The notes: generated by a model from the letters alone, not told the origin. A stretch of DNA of 64,000 bases from Bursaphelenchus xylophilus (GCA_904066235.2 CAJFCV020000002.1:10602001-10666000), one strand, 5' to 3'; positions 10,843 through 23,310 are shown, numbered from the stretch's first letter. Program-made: numbers and translations.

Positions 10843-13800
10843 ATGTCGCTAGCCAAATATGGAACAGCTCACGAAAATTTGGAGGACGAAAAAAGTAAGG
10901 ATTTTTTTGTTTTGTTGATTTTTAGAGGAGATTGATGGATTCTGATGGGAATAGAAGTTGGAAAGTGGGATGAAAAGGTGACTGGAGTAAGACTGGGATT
11001 TGTCCTTGGTCTAGCCAGAAGAAATCCTGCTTTTTTAAAAAATTTAGCGGAGTTTCTTTTGTTTGGATAGCTCAAGGAGAATATAAATTTTATCTTGAAA
11101 TTTACGGATGATTCCTTTGGGAATGGCGTAAAATATATATACATTGCTCTTTAAAATACGCGATTTCTATTCTCGGTTCTTATTAATTGCCACTGAAGTA
11201 AACCTTTTGATCCGTCATGGATAATATAAAATGATTCATTTTTAGACACCGCTGTTTCTCGTCGTCCAACCGCAATTCAAGATGAGATTGTGACTGATGA
11301 GAAGGGTCGCCGGAGATTTCACGGTGCCTTCACTGGTGGATTCTCGGCCGGTTATTTCAATACGGTTGGCTCTAGACATGGATGGGTTCCTCAAACGTTC
11401 AGATCAAGTCGAGATGAGCGCCCTGATGAGCCTAAGCGGTCTGTGGACGACTTTATGGATGATGAGGTAGGTTTTTTACTGTTATTGGTTTTGAATTTTA
11501 GAGCTGCGAGATCATTTACGGTGGTGGTCATGGATAATATAAATTTGGGCCGGAGGTGGCTTAATTGAGGTTGCGGATTCGTCTGTTGATCTCTTTTAGG
11601 TTCATGAAGGTCTTTTCTGTGTTTTCTTGTAAGAATTGATGAAAAATTTTTGATTTCATCAGAATTGCGACCTTATTTTACATCTGCTTACCTAAAATAA
11701 GGTTGATTTTTGTAATTTATACAAAATTACTCAAAAGTTTTTGTATTTTTTCGATCCACTGACTGTTCTTGTTGCAGGACAGAGGTGAATTCGGGTTTGC
11801 TCATCAAAAAATCCGGACCAAATCCAATTTTATGGCCCAACTCAATGATCAGTCTAAAAATGCGCCGTTAGCCTGGGAGCGCGCTGGCCCTTCAACTTCC
11901 GACAATTTCAACGATTTGGCTATGACTTTGGCTTCAACTTTTCAAGGAGTAAAGTGAGTTCTATCTTCTGAAAGATTTTATTTTTGGATTAAAATTTATG
12001 TTATCCATGGTGATTTTAGCGATTCGATTGGAGTGAAAATCCTAAAAAAGATGGGCTGGCGGCCTGGCAAAGGGATTGGACCAAGAATGAAACGGAGACA
12101 ATTGGAGAGACAAAAGGGTAAGATGATTTTTTTGAAGCTGGTGTCTAGTGTAATATAATTTTTGTTGGATTTTTGTCGGAAAATGGTTTAAAATAAAGTG
12201 GTTAGGGGTAAAATACGTATAATCATTTGAATTTTTTGTTTTAGTGAACGATGCGCGGCAGCTCGGCCGTTCGGCCGCGTTCAATTCCGATGAAGTGGAA
12301 GCCATGGAAGAACTGGCGCCAGAAGCTGAATATGCCCCGGATGATATCCCCAGACTATTTTTACAGCCAAATCAAGGCGAACATGGCCTCGGATATCGAC
12401 CGTTGGAGAAGTCGAACGTTCTGGAAGAAGACTTCTTGATGAAAGTTGACGCTTATAAAGAAAAGGCCAAGTCCAAGGGAATTCGAGGCCAAGCCTTTGG
12501 CGTTGGCGCGTTTGAGGAGGATGACGATGATGTGTATGCAAATGAAGACATTTCCAAGTATGATTTTGCCATTGGAGGAGATGAAAGCGAGATTAGAGAG
12601 GTCGAAAGGTGTAAGTGGATTTTTGAGGATTTTTTTGGTAAATTTAGAGAAAAGTTGGCTATAATTGACAGGGGAAGTACTCCAAGTGCGACGGTCAGAT
12701 TTTCTTTAAATTCTGCACACACGTCGCACTGCGGGTCGGGTCAAGTTTTTTTCATGGGGTGGTCAAGTCTTTCCCCCTAATTTTATTTTTCCCCGAAATT
12801 CAGACTGTTATATCGGATGTTAATCAAGGTAAATCTGGTCAGTTCTTGTTGATTATTTCAAGAACAAGTCTTATTCTATTTTTAGAAATCAAATTTGATT
12901 GAATTACGGTGTGGGTTTGCCTCAATTTTTAGCATTCTTTGGGGGTAGGTATTCTATACCTAGATGATCAATTGTGAGACAGTTTCAAGTCGGATTTACA
13001 ATATCGTCTCCATTTCACCTTCGGACGTACGCCCTCTGTCTCATAAAAGTAAGTATTTGTTATTCTGGTTGTACGTTTTTTAGTTATTAGAGATTTTGTT
13101 TATTATACTAGGTACTTTTGAAGATTTTAGTTGACATTTCCGAGTTTTCAGCCCGGATAAGATTATTTTGGCGTAATATTGCTCTTTAGTGCCTATAAAA
13201 ACATAATTGGACAGGTTTCTCCTTCTCTTTTAGACTTTTTCTTCATGACCAAACTTGATGCAGATTTTAGGTAGAGATGAAATTCAACGCCCAAACTATG
13301 CGAAATGTTCATAAAAATGAAGGAAAATACTTGTGAAGACTTATCAAATAAAGAAAAAATGTGTTTGAGACCAATCCAGCGTTTTTTCAGGCGGATGTTA
13401 TACATGGTCCCTGTAATGTATGGTACCTGGATCACATCTGTGAAGACTTCTGGTCATGGAAAACGCGATTAGGACAGTAAAATTAATATTTTGAACGTGA
13501 TTTTGAGGAAAAACCAGCCAAATCCCGCACAAAATTTTCTGAATAACCTAGAATAATATACAAAATCTTTAATAACTAAAAAACGTACAACCAGAATAAC
13601 AAATACTTACTTTTATGTGACAGAGGGCGTACGTCCAAAGGTGAAATGGAGACGATATTGTAAATCCGACTTGAAACTGTCTCACAATTGATCATCTAGG
13701 TATAGAATACCTACCCCCAAAGAATGCTAAAAATTGAGGCAAACCCACACCGTAATTCAATCAAATTTGATTTCTAAAAATAGAATAAGACTTGTTCTTG

Positions 13801-16800
13801 AAATAATCAACAAGAACTGACCAGATTTACCTTGATTAACCTCCGATATAACAGTCTGAATTTCGGGGAAAAATAAAATTAGGGGGAAAGACTTGACCAC
13901 CCCATGAAAAAAACTTGACCCGACCCGCAGTGCGTCGGGTATGGACTAAATATCAATTCCTGAAAGTTTTAGCTCGCGCTTTGCGGGCGCCGCCGAGATA
14001 TTGAACGATCGTTGCTCCCGAGATAGCACGCTAAACGTGGAGAGCGGTAAGAGAGAAAAACGCTTTTTGGCCATAACTTTGGCATTCGTGCGGAAAATTT
14101 TGATTTTTTGTAGAAACATTATCCTTTACGATAGAAATAGGCATGAAACTTTTCGTGCCGAAATTCGGCAAAAAGTCCTAAATTTTGGCCAACTTTCGAT
14201 CTAAAAATCTCGGTTGTTTCTGCAAAGCGCGAGCTAGGATTCTCGCATATATCTAAGAAAAAATTATTCTAAATTTGTGCCAAGTTTCATCAAAATCTGA
14301 ACGTCGCACTTCGAGTACTTCCTCTGTGAAATTGAAAATTTTGAAGCGAATTGAAAAAATAAAAAAAATTTTTGGGTACCCTAAAATTTGAAAATTATAA
14401 AAGCTTTTTTTTGATTTTTAACTACTACAGACTTTCCAAATCATCTATAATTTTCAGATGAGACCGCATTTGTCCCCGCCAAACATTCGGAACGCCCGAA
14501 ATTTTATCGCGCCCCCGAGCCCAGCCGACATTTCGACCCTCAACATCGACCCTCTCCGATCATTTTGAAGGACAATTTATCCGAACTAGGCCAAGCATTC
14601 CAGAGCCTGAACCCATTACAGAAGGCAGTCTTCCTGGGAGATCGAAGTGGATCAGTTTTGGAACTACTTTCTTCGGCCGACAGGGAAAAATTGAAGTTGT
14701 TGACGAAAAAAGCGGAAATTGAAACGAAAATTGTGAGAAAGGTAAGGAAATTGGGATGGGAGGGGAGTACAGAGGTCTGGACATATAGGAAAAGTAATTT
14801 TAAGATTTTTGGAGGAGCGTTTTTGATACTTTTTGACAGTTTTTTGTCTGGGAAATGGGAATTTTTAGGATTTTTTTGATTTTTTGATATGAAAATGAGT
14901 TGTTTGATGGCGCAAATGAGCTTTATATTGAATGAAATTATGTGCTCTTCAGTATGGAAGATAATACGAAATTTTTGGTGGAGCGTTTTTGATACTTTTT
15001 GGCAGTTTTTGTCTGAAAAATCGGGGTTTTTAGGATTTTTTTTATTTTTTGGTATGAAAGTAAGTTGTTTGATGGCTCAAATGAACTTTATCTTTGCTGA
15101 AATTATGTGTTCTGCTATATAGGAGATATTTTTCGACCAGTCGATTTTGAAGTCTGAGAGATTTTTGAAATTTTTTTGAAAAAGTAGGGTTTCAAAAGTT
15201 TTTTGGGGTTTTCATAAAATTTGAAGTTTTTTTGTTGTATAATGTTTTAGATAAAGGGTCTGAAATTTATTGCTAGTGAATCTACTTACCGGTCGATTTG
15301 AGTTTTTCGAGTTTTTCGATTGATTTTTGGGTGAAAAGTGAGATTTTTTGACTTTTTTTGATACAAGTTATAAATGACGTATTTTACATTTTCAGGAAGC
15401 GGCCAAAAGGCGACCCGAACCCGAGCCCTTCGAAGAAGAGCCAATGAAAGCCCATCGCTTCAAGAAATTTGTCCATTACCTCAAATCGGGCCATGAAATG
15501 ACGGCCCCAATCGAAATGACCCGCCTCGAATGGGAAGAGGAAATAAAACAGTTTGAAAATTATCTCACGCCGGAGCTAAGAGCACTTCTTCCGTCTGTCA
15601 GAGACCGACAACAGCCTCTGGCCAGACTCACGACCGCTCAGCCAATCGCGGACCAGCTGAAGAACAGGTTTAGGGTAAGATAGAGGCTCTTGAGACCACT
15701 ACATCTCTATATCTGATAAAAAAATTATCAAAAAAATCTGAAACAACATAAAAAATTGTAAAAATTTTTAAAAAATTCAAATTTTTTTCAGGTAAACTCA
15801 CATTATTTCGTATCAAAATTTCATCGGCAGGCTCTTGAGACCATTATATCGCGATGTCCAATGAAAAAAATATTAAAAAAAATCTAAAACAACACAAAAA
15901 TTGGCTAAAATCTCCAAAAACCCCCAATTTTTATGTAAAATACGTGGCAATCATCGTGATCTTTCTGAAAAAATTCTGTATATAGCCTATAGTACCCAAT
16001 ACCATCTAAAAAAATTAAAATGTCAGCCACAAAATCCAAAAAATTACAGTGGGGGACCTGATCCAGTGGAAAAAAATGTACCATTTTGCATCCGGGAAGT
16101 ATCAAAAATGTGGCAAAATGCTTCCCTCTCCAAGTGAAGAAACTCCGATTTCAAAATCGCCCTTCAAAAAAGTTTTTTCGCTTGGGGAAGGAAGCATTTT
16201 GCCACATTTCTGATACTTCCCGAATGCAAAATGGTACATTTTTTGCCACTGGATCTGGTCCCTCACTGTAATTTTTGTGGATTTTGTGGCTGACATTTTT
16301 TTTTAGATTGGGTACTATAGGCTATATAGAGAATTTTTTCAGAATGATCACGATGATTGCCACGTATTTTACATAAAAATTGGGGGTTTTTGGAGATTTC
16401 ACAAGGAAAGTACTTCTATGGGGTGTGGAGTTACAGGTCGAGATATATATCAAAAAATTCGCAAAAATTTTCTGATTCAGAATATATAAAAATTAGCTGC
16501 CTAATTTTGGTCTACCTACGAGTTTTATCAATAAATGTATTTCTCGAGGAAAAAATCTGCGGCAACAAAAGCGCGCTCTGTCTCTTCCTTCGGAAGAGAG
16601 TGGTGTGGCCGAGTGGTTAGAGCGGTAGATTGGGAATCCGAGGGGAGCGGGTTCGATTCCTTTTGCCACAGAACCCGTTTTTTTACATTGGAACTATTTT
16701 TAAGGTGTAGTTGTAATCCAATTTGATACTTTAAGGCTTGTGAAGGCCTCAGAATTTATTTTAGCACAACAAAAATTTTTTTTATTGGTAAAAACACGGT

Positions 16801-18552
16801 CAAAAAGACACTTGCATGGTGTCGCGAGAAAACTTCTGAGGACAAAAACATGTCATCAGACCAAAATTAGGCAGCTAATTTTTATATATTCTGAATCAGA
16901 AAATTTTTGCGAATTTTTTGATATATATCTCGACCTGTAACTCCACACCCCATAGAAGTACTTTCCTTGTCAGCTAATTTTTGTGTTGTTTTTGATTTTT
17001 TTTTTTTATATTTTTTTTCATTGGACATTGAGATATAATGATATCAAGAGCCTTCTGATGAAATTTTTGATACGAAATACTACGAGTGTACCTGAAAAAA
17101 ATTAATTTTTAAAAAATTTTCTCAATTTTTTATGTTGTTTTAGGTTTTTTTTGATATTTTTTTGGCAAAAAGAAAGCTTATAATAAAATTGAGCACAAGC
17201 GAATGTTTCGGGTCGTATTTTACAATAATTTTTATAAAATATAAAAAAAATTTTCCCAATTTTTGACTTTATTTTTATTATTTTAGACCGAAGCCTCAAC
17301 ATCACTCAAACAAGAGCCCACCGAGACCTCGGCGGAAGAGACCAGACGTCTCGCCGTTCAACAAAAACAATTTGGACCCCTAACGAGACAGAAATTCACA
17401 TGGTACCCATCAAAATACCTGGTCAAGTACTTCAATGTGGAAGATCCGTATCCAGAATCGCGAGAAGAGGGATGCCCGGATATTGTGAAGAAGCATTTAC
17501 ATCGAAAAGATTATAGTCTGGACATGCTCGGCCTAGCGGACACGCAAAAGGAAGTGGTCGATCGAATTGTGAGTGATTTTGGATACTTTTTGAGGTTTTT
17601 TGAAGTTTTTTGATACTTTTTGGGGTTTTTTGAGCCTTTTTTGGGAATTTGAAGAAAAGTAAAGCGAATATTGAGGAAATGTGAAGGTAGAATGAGTAAT
17701 TGGAGGTGATTTTTTGTTGGAAAAATGAAGAAAATTGCAAAAAAGTGAAAAATTTTGATTTTTTGGGATTTTTTTTTTTAATTTAGGTATAAAAATTTGA
17801 GGAAATTGAGTTAATATGACTTTTTGTCCCGTGTTTTATGATTTTTGATGATTTTTTGTAAGAAAATTTTTCAAGAATTGCGATTTTTTGAGAATTTTTG
17901 AAAATCGTATTTTAGGAATTTATATAAAATTTCCTGATTTTGAGTATTCTCACCTAATTTTTAGGGCCGTGAAGCACATGAAAAACGCAGATCCCGCTGG
18001 GAAGCCGACAAAGAACCACCGAAGCCGATGGACAAAGTTTTCGAAGCCCCGGCGCCAGAAACGGAAAAACCAACGTTCCTCCCGCCAATTGCCCTTCTCC
18101 AAGCCGTCTTTGAACATGGAATAGACCTGGAATCGGATGAGGAAGAAGCCCCCGTCGATGAACCGGAAATTTCAAAGAGTCCATCGACAAATTCATCGAT
18201 GAAAAATGAAAATAAGACGAATGGAGGAGAAATTCAAGCACCGACGACCTCAAAAAGCCCCGAGAGATTTGTCACAGTCCTGGATTTGGTGGAATCTGAT
18301 GATGAATATGGCCCGAAGATACCTGATGTACTTCCATTGGAGATTGATCCAAAAGAAAAGGAAAAGATCATCCCCAAGGCCCCGGATGTAATAGAAATTG
18401 ATGATAGTTCCGAGGAATCGAGCGAAGAAGAGAGTCATAGACATAAAAAACGGAAAAGAAGGGATTCGGAAGGCGAAAAACGAAAAAAATCGAAGAAAAA
18501 TAAGAAGGAGAAGAAGAAAAAGGAGAAGAAAAGGAAGAGAAGAGATACTTAG
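10843..18552 (+). CDS. GPATCH1-family G-patch splicing factor (781 aa)
   Basis: Nine exons join in phase: 10843-10894, 11246-11466, 11778-11953, 12020-12117, 12245-12610, 14458-14741, 15396-15674, 17287-17568, 17965-18552. Family signatures appear in the right order: the conserved N-terminal block [20 protein letters not shown] (about 30-50), a G-patch [16 protein letters not shown] (about 155-170), [18 protein letters not shown] (about 260-277), a FTWYP segment near 530 and a very Lys/Arg-rich C-terminus. GPATCH1 proteins associate with the spliceosome and, as G-patch proteins, activate a DEAH-box helicase (DHX35 in the human complex). A nuclear role is inferred. Introns 5 and 7 are swollen by foldback elements. 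Overall length is somewhat short of the human protein. Identification is firm; exon edges are by eye. Confidence 0.93.
12668..14333. mobile_element. Family A foldback element interrupted by a second foldback
   Basis: The outer ends ACAGGGGAAGTACTCCAAGT and GAGTACTTCCTCTGT are inverted. The interior right of 13938 shows the standard family A body. Its left arm is split by the element at 12727-13932, so this copy was there first. It fills intron 5 of the GPATCH1 gene. Confidence 0.75.
12727..13932. mobile_element. 1.2 kb foldback element with 5 bp target duplication
   Basis: Arms of about 385 bp (12727-13113 and 13546-13932) are almost perfect inverted repeats starting CACTGCGGGTCGGGTCAAG. The direct duplication CGTCG flanks it (12722-12726, 13933-13937). 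The centre of about 430 bp has no coding frame of note. The end structure (CAC start, 5 bp duplication) matches that of the 220 bp element at 2394 and 37058. Confidence 0.9.
16047..16268. mobile_element. Family B hairpin at a palindrome centre
   Basis: Ends CAGTGGGGGACCTGATCC and GGTCCCTCACTG are bordered by TA on both sides. The flanking DNA for about 105 bp on each side is itself an inverted repeat centred on this element. Confidence 0.9.
16599..16671 (+). tRNA. tRNA-like sequence, probably a pseudogene
   Basis: A class-II-type D arm (TGGCCGAGTGGTTAGAGC) and a T loop GGTTCGATTCC are spaced as in a tRNA. The anticodon loop reads TTGGGAA, giving GGG. The acceptor stem pairs only partly (AGTGGTG with TGCCACA) and the T and anticodon stems have mismatches. 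It therefore looks decayed or is a tRNA-derived repeat. It lies in the loop of a 113 bp-arm palindrome within a GPATCH1 intron. Confidence 0.5.
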
Positions 18553-20030
18553 AGTAAGTTGAAGAATGCTCGGTTGAATGGAGTGAGCATGGTCCTACGC
18601 CAAGGATAAACCAGAGTGATATGGAATAAAACGTGTAATATAATAAAAATTTTGAGAAATGAGATTTTTGGAGAGTTGATGGGAAATTTGAGAAAAAATT
18701 GTGGCTTAAGATTGAAATAAATTGAAATGAATGGTGTTATGGTGCATTAGAGAATTTGCAAGGTGTATCGAGTAGTTTGAGGGGGAATTTGACACTAATT
18801 TTTGCAGAATGATTAGGATGAAACTTGAGGAAAAGATGTGGTAAGTTTTTCAGACCAAAATGGTCTGTCGAGATCGTGGTTTTGAGAGTCTAACGAATAT
18901 TTTTTCATCTCCGAAAAGAAATGTTTTCATTTTTTTTCGGCGGTCAATTTTTGTGGATGTTTCTACAAAAAAATCAATTTTTTCGACGCAAAATTCCTTG
19001 AGATTCAATCGAAAATCGAGTACTTTTCTCTGACCGACCCGACCCTCCTCAGTTTTCGTACTCTTTCACAAAAGCCGTTGAATGTACAGTTTCTGATGCA
19101 GTGGCAAAAAGATGTACCGTTTTGCTTCCGGGAAGCATCAAAAATGCAGCAAAATATATCCCTCTCCAAGTGAAATAACTCCGACTTCATAAGCGCTCCC
19201 GTTTATTTTTTTTTTTTGAGGTAAAGGGGCGCTCTTCAAAACGGAGTTTTTTTTAGTTGGAGAGGGAGGTATTTTGCTGCATTTTATGATACTTCCCGGA
19301 TACAAAATGATACGTTTTTTGCCACTGAATCAGGTCCGCCACTGTCTTGGCTGCGATTGTGAAATGCGGGCTAAAATTTACAAGGCTTGATATGTGGCCT
19401 ACCAAAAATTAGTGTGTCCTACTAAAATTACGTGTAAAAAATTTGAAGGGAATTTGAATATTACGCTTGGGGTACCTCCTTATTGTTGGTGAAAAGATAT
19501 TACGGTAGTTTTAAAATACGTTGTTTTTTACTTCTAGGGTTATTAAGCGATGAAGTTGTATTATATTTTCTTCTTGTAGCATTACGATATCACATGCGGT
19601 ACATAGTTCAAAATTACCCAAAATTTTTAATTAAAATTCAAATTTACTGTTGGCACTTTTTGCAAACAATGAATGAATTGCCAAGGGATTTGTTCCCATA
19701 TTTGTCTCCAAACATGATTAGGCATGCAATGAAAATTTGAGTAGTTTGTTATTACTCTCAGATTTCGTGCGCTCAAAAGCACTCTCCGTTTTAATTCAAT
19801 TTCCGGGTAAATTACATTGTTCTTGTTCGTAAAACTTGGTCCGGGAGGATAAAGTTTGCAGAGAAGAAATGGGAATAATAGGGATGTTTTTTTGGGACAG
19901 TAGGATTTTGAAATCTAGGAGGGCTTTCAGTTTTTTTAGTTGGATTTTTGGGTAAAATACGAAGTATAAAACAATTTTTCGCAATAATCTAACTAGGACG
20001 CATACTAGGCGAGCCAAAAAAGGAAGTAGG
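18553..20030. other. Intergenic region 3' of GPATCH1
   Basis: A GGAATAAAACG sequence at about 18621 is the likely polyadenylation signal of the GPATCH1 gene. The rest holds a diverged family-A-like stretch (18770-19060), one family B hairpin and AT-rich DNA without gene signals. Confidence 0.5.
19087..19344. mobile_element. Family B hairpin
   Basis: Inverted ends TACAGTTTCTGATGCAGTGG and AATCAGGTCCGCCACTGT flank CCTCTCCAAGTGAAA/TAGTTGGAGAGGGAGG arms. Confidence 0.85.
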
Positions 20031-20035
20031 AGCTC

Positions 20036-20885
20036 GTGGTATGCCTAGACAGGGCTGGGGGGCCGGGCCGGGCCGAAAATCGCGGCCCGGCCCGGGGGCC
20101 GGAAGAGGTCGGCCCCGGCCCCCTTCAAATTTTCTCGGCCCGGCCCGGCCCCGGCCCCCTGGGGGCCGGGCCGGGCCGGGGGCCGACCGGGGGCCGAACT
20201 GTAAATATAAAATCTGCATTCATTACGAGATATAACACATTTTTTTGGGCTTTGGTAGTTCAGCCCCCCACGAAAGGTAGTTCAAACCCCCACTGTTTTG
20301 TCCATTTCACACCCCCCATAATTCAAAAATTAGAATTATACAAAAAATGCAAATTAGAGCAAAATGACCCCCGGCGTTTTAGCTCAAACCCTCAGTTACC
20401 GTCCGTGCATCATTCGTTCTTATGGTTCAGGCAACGATGATCGTAGCCGAGAGAACCCGATCCCAAGTAGGCGGTTCAGATTGGATGAGGGGTTTTATAC
20501 TGGGTCTAGGGGGGCTGAACTGGACTGGGGGGGGGTTGTACTACCTTAGCCCCCATTTTTTTGTTATAACAATCGAAAAAAAAATTTGAAACAAAAAATT
20601 ACCAACCATTGCCTAAAGTTACTTCAAAAAACCCTATCGGTTCTTGGCTCTGCGTCTTATTTTTATTGGCATCCCTAATTTTCGCTTTGAGACTGAGAAT
20701 TTTAGTCATTGGGGGCCGATTGGGGGCCTGGCGGGGGCCCCCGGTCGGCCCGGCCCGGGGGCCGGAAGAGGTCGGCCCGGCCCCGGGGCCTTTAAAACTC
20801 GTTCGGCCCGGCCCAGCCCGGCCCCCCGGGGGGCTGGGCCGGGCCGGGCCGGCCCGGCCCACTAGCCATGTCTAGGTATGCCACA
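20036..20885. mobile_element. GC-rich inverted-repeat element
   Basis: Ends GTGGTATGCCTAGACAGGGC and ATGTCTAGGTATGCCAC are imperfect inverted repeats. About 150 bp at each end is made of GGCCCGGCC, GGGGGCC and GGCCGGGCC words. The inner part is a second palindrome (about 20255-20556) with TAGTTCAGCCCCCC and GGGGGGCTGAAC. It resembles the hAT-like element at 6832, but a clean target duplication was not found. Confidence 0.7.
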
Positions 20886-21191
20886 AAACTCCCCGTATTT
20901 TACCGACTGTTTCAACCGCCTTTTCCTTGCCGACCCGTGGGGCTCAAGCATCATTTGAAGGGGAGGAAATTGCCCTCCCCCCACTTTCTCCCATAATTTC
21001 CGGAATTTGAATAGGCCAAGTGAAGTGGAAATAAATGAAAACGTTTTAAACCTGACTACGCGACTCCCTACTAATGTCAAATGCAGACGGCCGAGCAATT
21101 TCCATTCGCGTTCTTGGAGCATTTCTGGGTTTTTTCGGCCAATTTTGTTTTTGTAATTATTTTCTGTTGGAACGATCTTTGTACTAGGGGG

Positions 21192-21783
21192 ATGCGCTCA
21201 ACGTTAGACACTCGGATTTTGATGAAAGTTGGCATAAATTTAGAATAGTTTTTTTAAAGATTTATGCCAGACTTTTAGCTTGCGCTTTGCAGAAACGACC
21301 GAGATTTTTAGATCGAAAGTGGGCAAAATGTGACGCCTTTTTTGTGAATTTTGACATGAAAAGTTTTGTGCCTATTTCTACTGTAGAGGGTAATGTTTCC
21401 ACAAAGAATAAATTTTTTCCTCACGAAACTGGCAACGATATGGCCAAAAAGTTTAATTTATCTTTGCTGCCGAGAGAGTACGCGAAAAGCGGAGTTCGAT
21501 CAGAGATAAAGACACTTTTTGGCCATATCTTTGCCTGTTTCGTGAGGAAAAATTTTATTCTTTGTAGAAACATTACCCTCTAAAGTAGAAATAGGCACAA
21601 AACTTTTCGTGCCAAAATTTGCAAAAAGGCGTCATATTTTTGTCGACTTTTGATCTAAAAATCTCATTTGTTTCTGCATAGCGCGAGCTAGGATCCTCGC
21701 ACATATCTTTTAAAAAATTATTCTAAATTTATGCCAAGTTTCATCAAAAACTGAGCCTCGCACTTGGAGGACTTCCCTGTTAG
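21192..21783. mobile_element. Family A foldback element
   Basis: The two halves (about 21215-21480 and 21480-21760) are inverted repeats. They contain GATTTTTAGATCGAAAGT, CACGAAACTGGCAA, GAGAGAGTACGCG and TAGAAATAGGCACAAAAC, ending CGCACTTGGAGGACTTCCCTGT. Confidence 0.75.
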
Positions 21784-21859
21784 CCAAAAGTCGACTAAAA
21801 AAACTCTTAACGGTCTGATCTCCGATGCCGCTAATATTTTCGAATGTTTATTATTGTCG

Positions 21860-22110
21860 TCGGACCCTCCCCATCCCCCCGACAGCTCCCATGGGGGATT
21901 TGGCCCTCATTCTGATGGCCATCCGCCGCTCCATCTCCTCAGGGCATGTTTGGCGTCGGGGAAACATATTCATTTTTCACCGTGACATTCATTGTCATTT
22001 GGGCTCTTCTTTACAAATTTACGGGCCTCCCGTCTTCTTGGGGAGCGGAGCGGAACGGCCGCGTTCCACGACATTTGTTGCGGGTTCGAAGGCAATAAAG
22101 GGGGACCGGG
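21860..22110 (+). other. GC-rich, exon-like segment of unclear status
   Basis: This stretch is much more GC-rich than its neighbours and open in more than one frame. One frame after a CTCCTCAG acceptor-like site starts MFGVGETYSFFTVTFIVIWA, which would be a membrane segment, and stays open to a TAA at about 22098. No convincing donor or partner exon was found. It could be a gene relic or a first exon of an unresolved gene. Confidence 0.25.
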
Positions 22111-22412
22111 TTGAAGATGAAAACAAAGTTACTGTTTTTTGCGATCCACTGGTTGGAAAAACCTTGGGCTGTAGTTGCCCGGGAAGCACTATGATTTTGA
22201 CCCTTTGATTTTGATGAAATTTGGGATAAGTTGAGAGCTAGCATACGTTACATTCTAATCTCAACTTGTCCTAAATTTCTTCAAAATCAAAGGCTCTAAA
22301 TCGTAGTGCTTCCCGAGCAGCTATAGCCAAAGGTATTTCCGACCAGTCGATCGCAAAAAAACAGTAATTTTTGTTTTCATCTCCAACTCGGTACTCCTTT
22401 ATTGCCCTCTAA
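22079..22412. repeat. Palindrome
   Basis: Arms of about 160 bp (GGCAATAAAGGGGGACC against its complement near 22395) surround a centre near 22245. The arms share GTAGTGCTTCCCG and TTGATTTTGATGAAATTT. Confidence 0.8.
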
Positions 22413-22794
22413 CCCGAATTCCCATCTAAAAAAGTATTGTTATTTAAGTTTCTGTTTGAAGTCTTCAGAGAGCTGAGGTAGCTAAACTTAAATTTTTTTT
22501 GAGAAATCGCGTAGAATGATGAGAGAGGGTCAGAGAAAAATGGGGTTTTGGCCGTTTCTTTGCAAATTTCGTCTAATCTACGGTTAACCGCGAAAAACAC
22601 GTAAAATACGCTATTTTTTGGATTTTTTGGTGCCTGAAGGGCCGGAATTTTCCTTATTTTTGGAGTGGTACCATTTTAAAAAATTATGCCCTCATACAGT
22701 GCATAAATCGAAGTCCCATATCTGGGGTACTTGTTATCGATTTACATCAAATTTTGTTAAATTTTAAGGTTGTAAAGAAAGTTACCATAAAGCA

Positions 22795-23075
22795 AACATT
22801 TTTATTTTGATCAAGATTTCTACCGCAAAGGGTGATGTTTCCACAAAAAAAATTTTTTCCGCTGAAACTGGAAAAGATATGGCCAAAAAGTGTTTTCTCT
22901 CTGACCCCCCTCCGCCTTTCGCGTACTCTCTTGGCCGCAAAGACCGTTGAATATCTCGGCAGCGCCTGTAATGCGCGAGCTGAAACTTTTAGGAATTCAT
23001 ATGCGGTTCATCCCTGAAATGTATGCAAAATTTGAAGAAAATCTGAACGTCCCACTTGGGGTACTTCCCTTGCAA
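22795..23075. mobile_element. Family A half-element
   Basis: Carries the family body (GGTGATGTTTCCAC, GAAACTGG, GCGTACTCTCTTGGCCGCAA, CACTTGGGGTACTTCCC) in reverse orientation, without the matching other arm. Confidence 0.6.
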
Positions 23076-23310
23076 TTATTTTGGGTTTTAAGTCCCACAT
23101 TTTCATCGACCACAAGTCGGCCACAACGTTTTTTCCGTCCCAATTCCCCAACATTACCCTTTTTTCATTGTATTACCCTCTTCCATATTGATGGCCAAAG
23201 TCATTTTTCTTTCTTTAATGGGTCGAAATTCGCGAAAAAAACCCTCATAAACCGCCCCGACCGATATTGTTTATTCGCCTCAAGGCATTTACGGAACTTT
23301 ATTTATTACG

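Larger units (their letters stand above)
15780..17105. repeat. Nested palindromes filling GPATCH1 intron 7
   Basis: An outer inverted repeat (about 15790-15925 against 16968-17105, sharing GTATCAAAATTTCATC and CATTGGACAT blocks) encloses two side-by-side palindromes. Palindrome 1 has arms about 15929-16046 and 16269-16388 around a family B hairpin. Palindrome 2 has arms 16402-16514 and 16858-16970 around a spacer holding a tRNA-like sequence. Confidence 0.85.

Noticed and set aside
16599..16671. Functional tRNA gene
   Set aside because: Acceptor, anticodon and T stems each contain mismatches, so it is listed only as tRNA-like.
8097..18552. Kinase and GPATCH1 as an operon
   Set aside because: The genes are co-oriented, but the gap of 435 bp is longer than typical nematode operon spacing, and no clear second spliced-leader acceptor is seen apart from a weak AAACAG near the GPATCH1 ATG.
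20036..20875. Gly/Pro/Arg-rich open frames
   Set aside because: They result from GGCCCGGCC words in the ends of a GC-rich element and occur on both strands.
20905..20925. CTGTTTCA, resembling the core of the nematode piRNA upstream motif
   Set aside because: Single occurrences here and near 49577 without flanking features or clustering; expected by chance in 64 kb.
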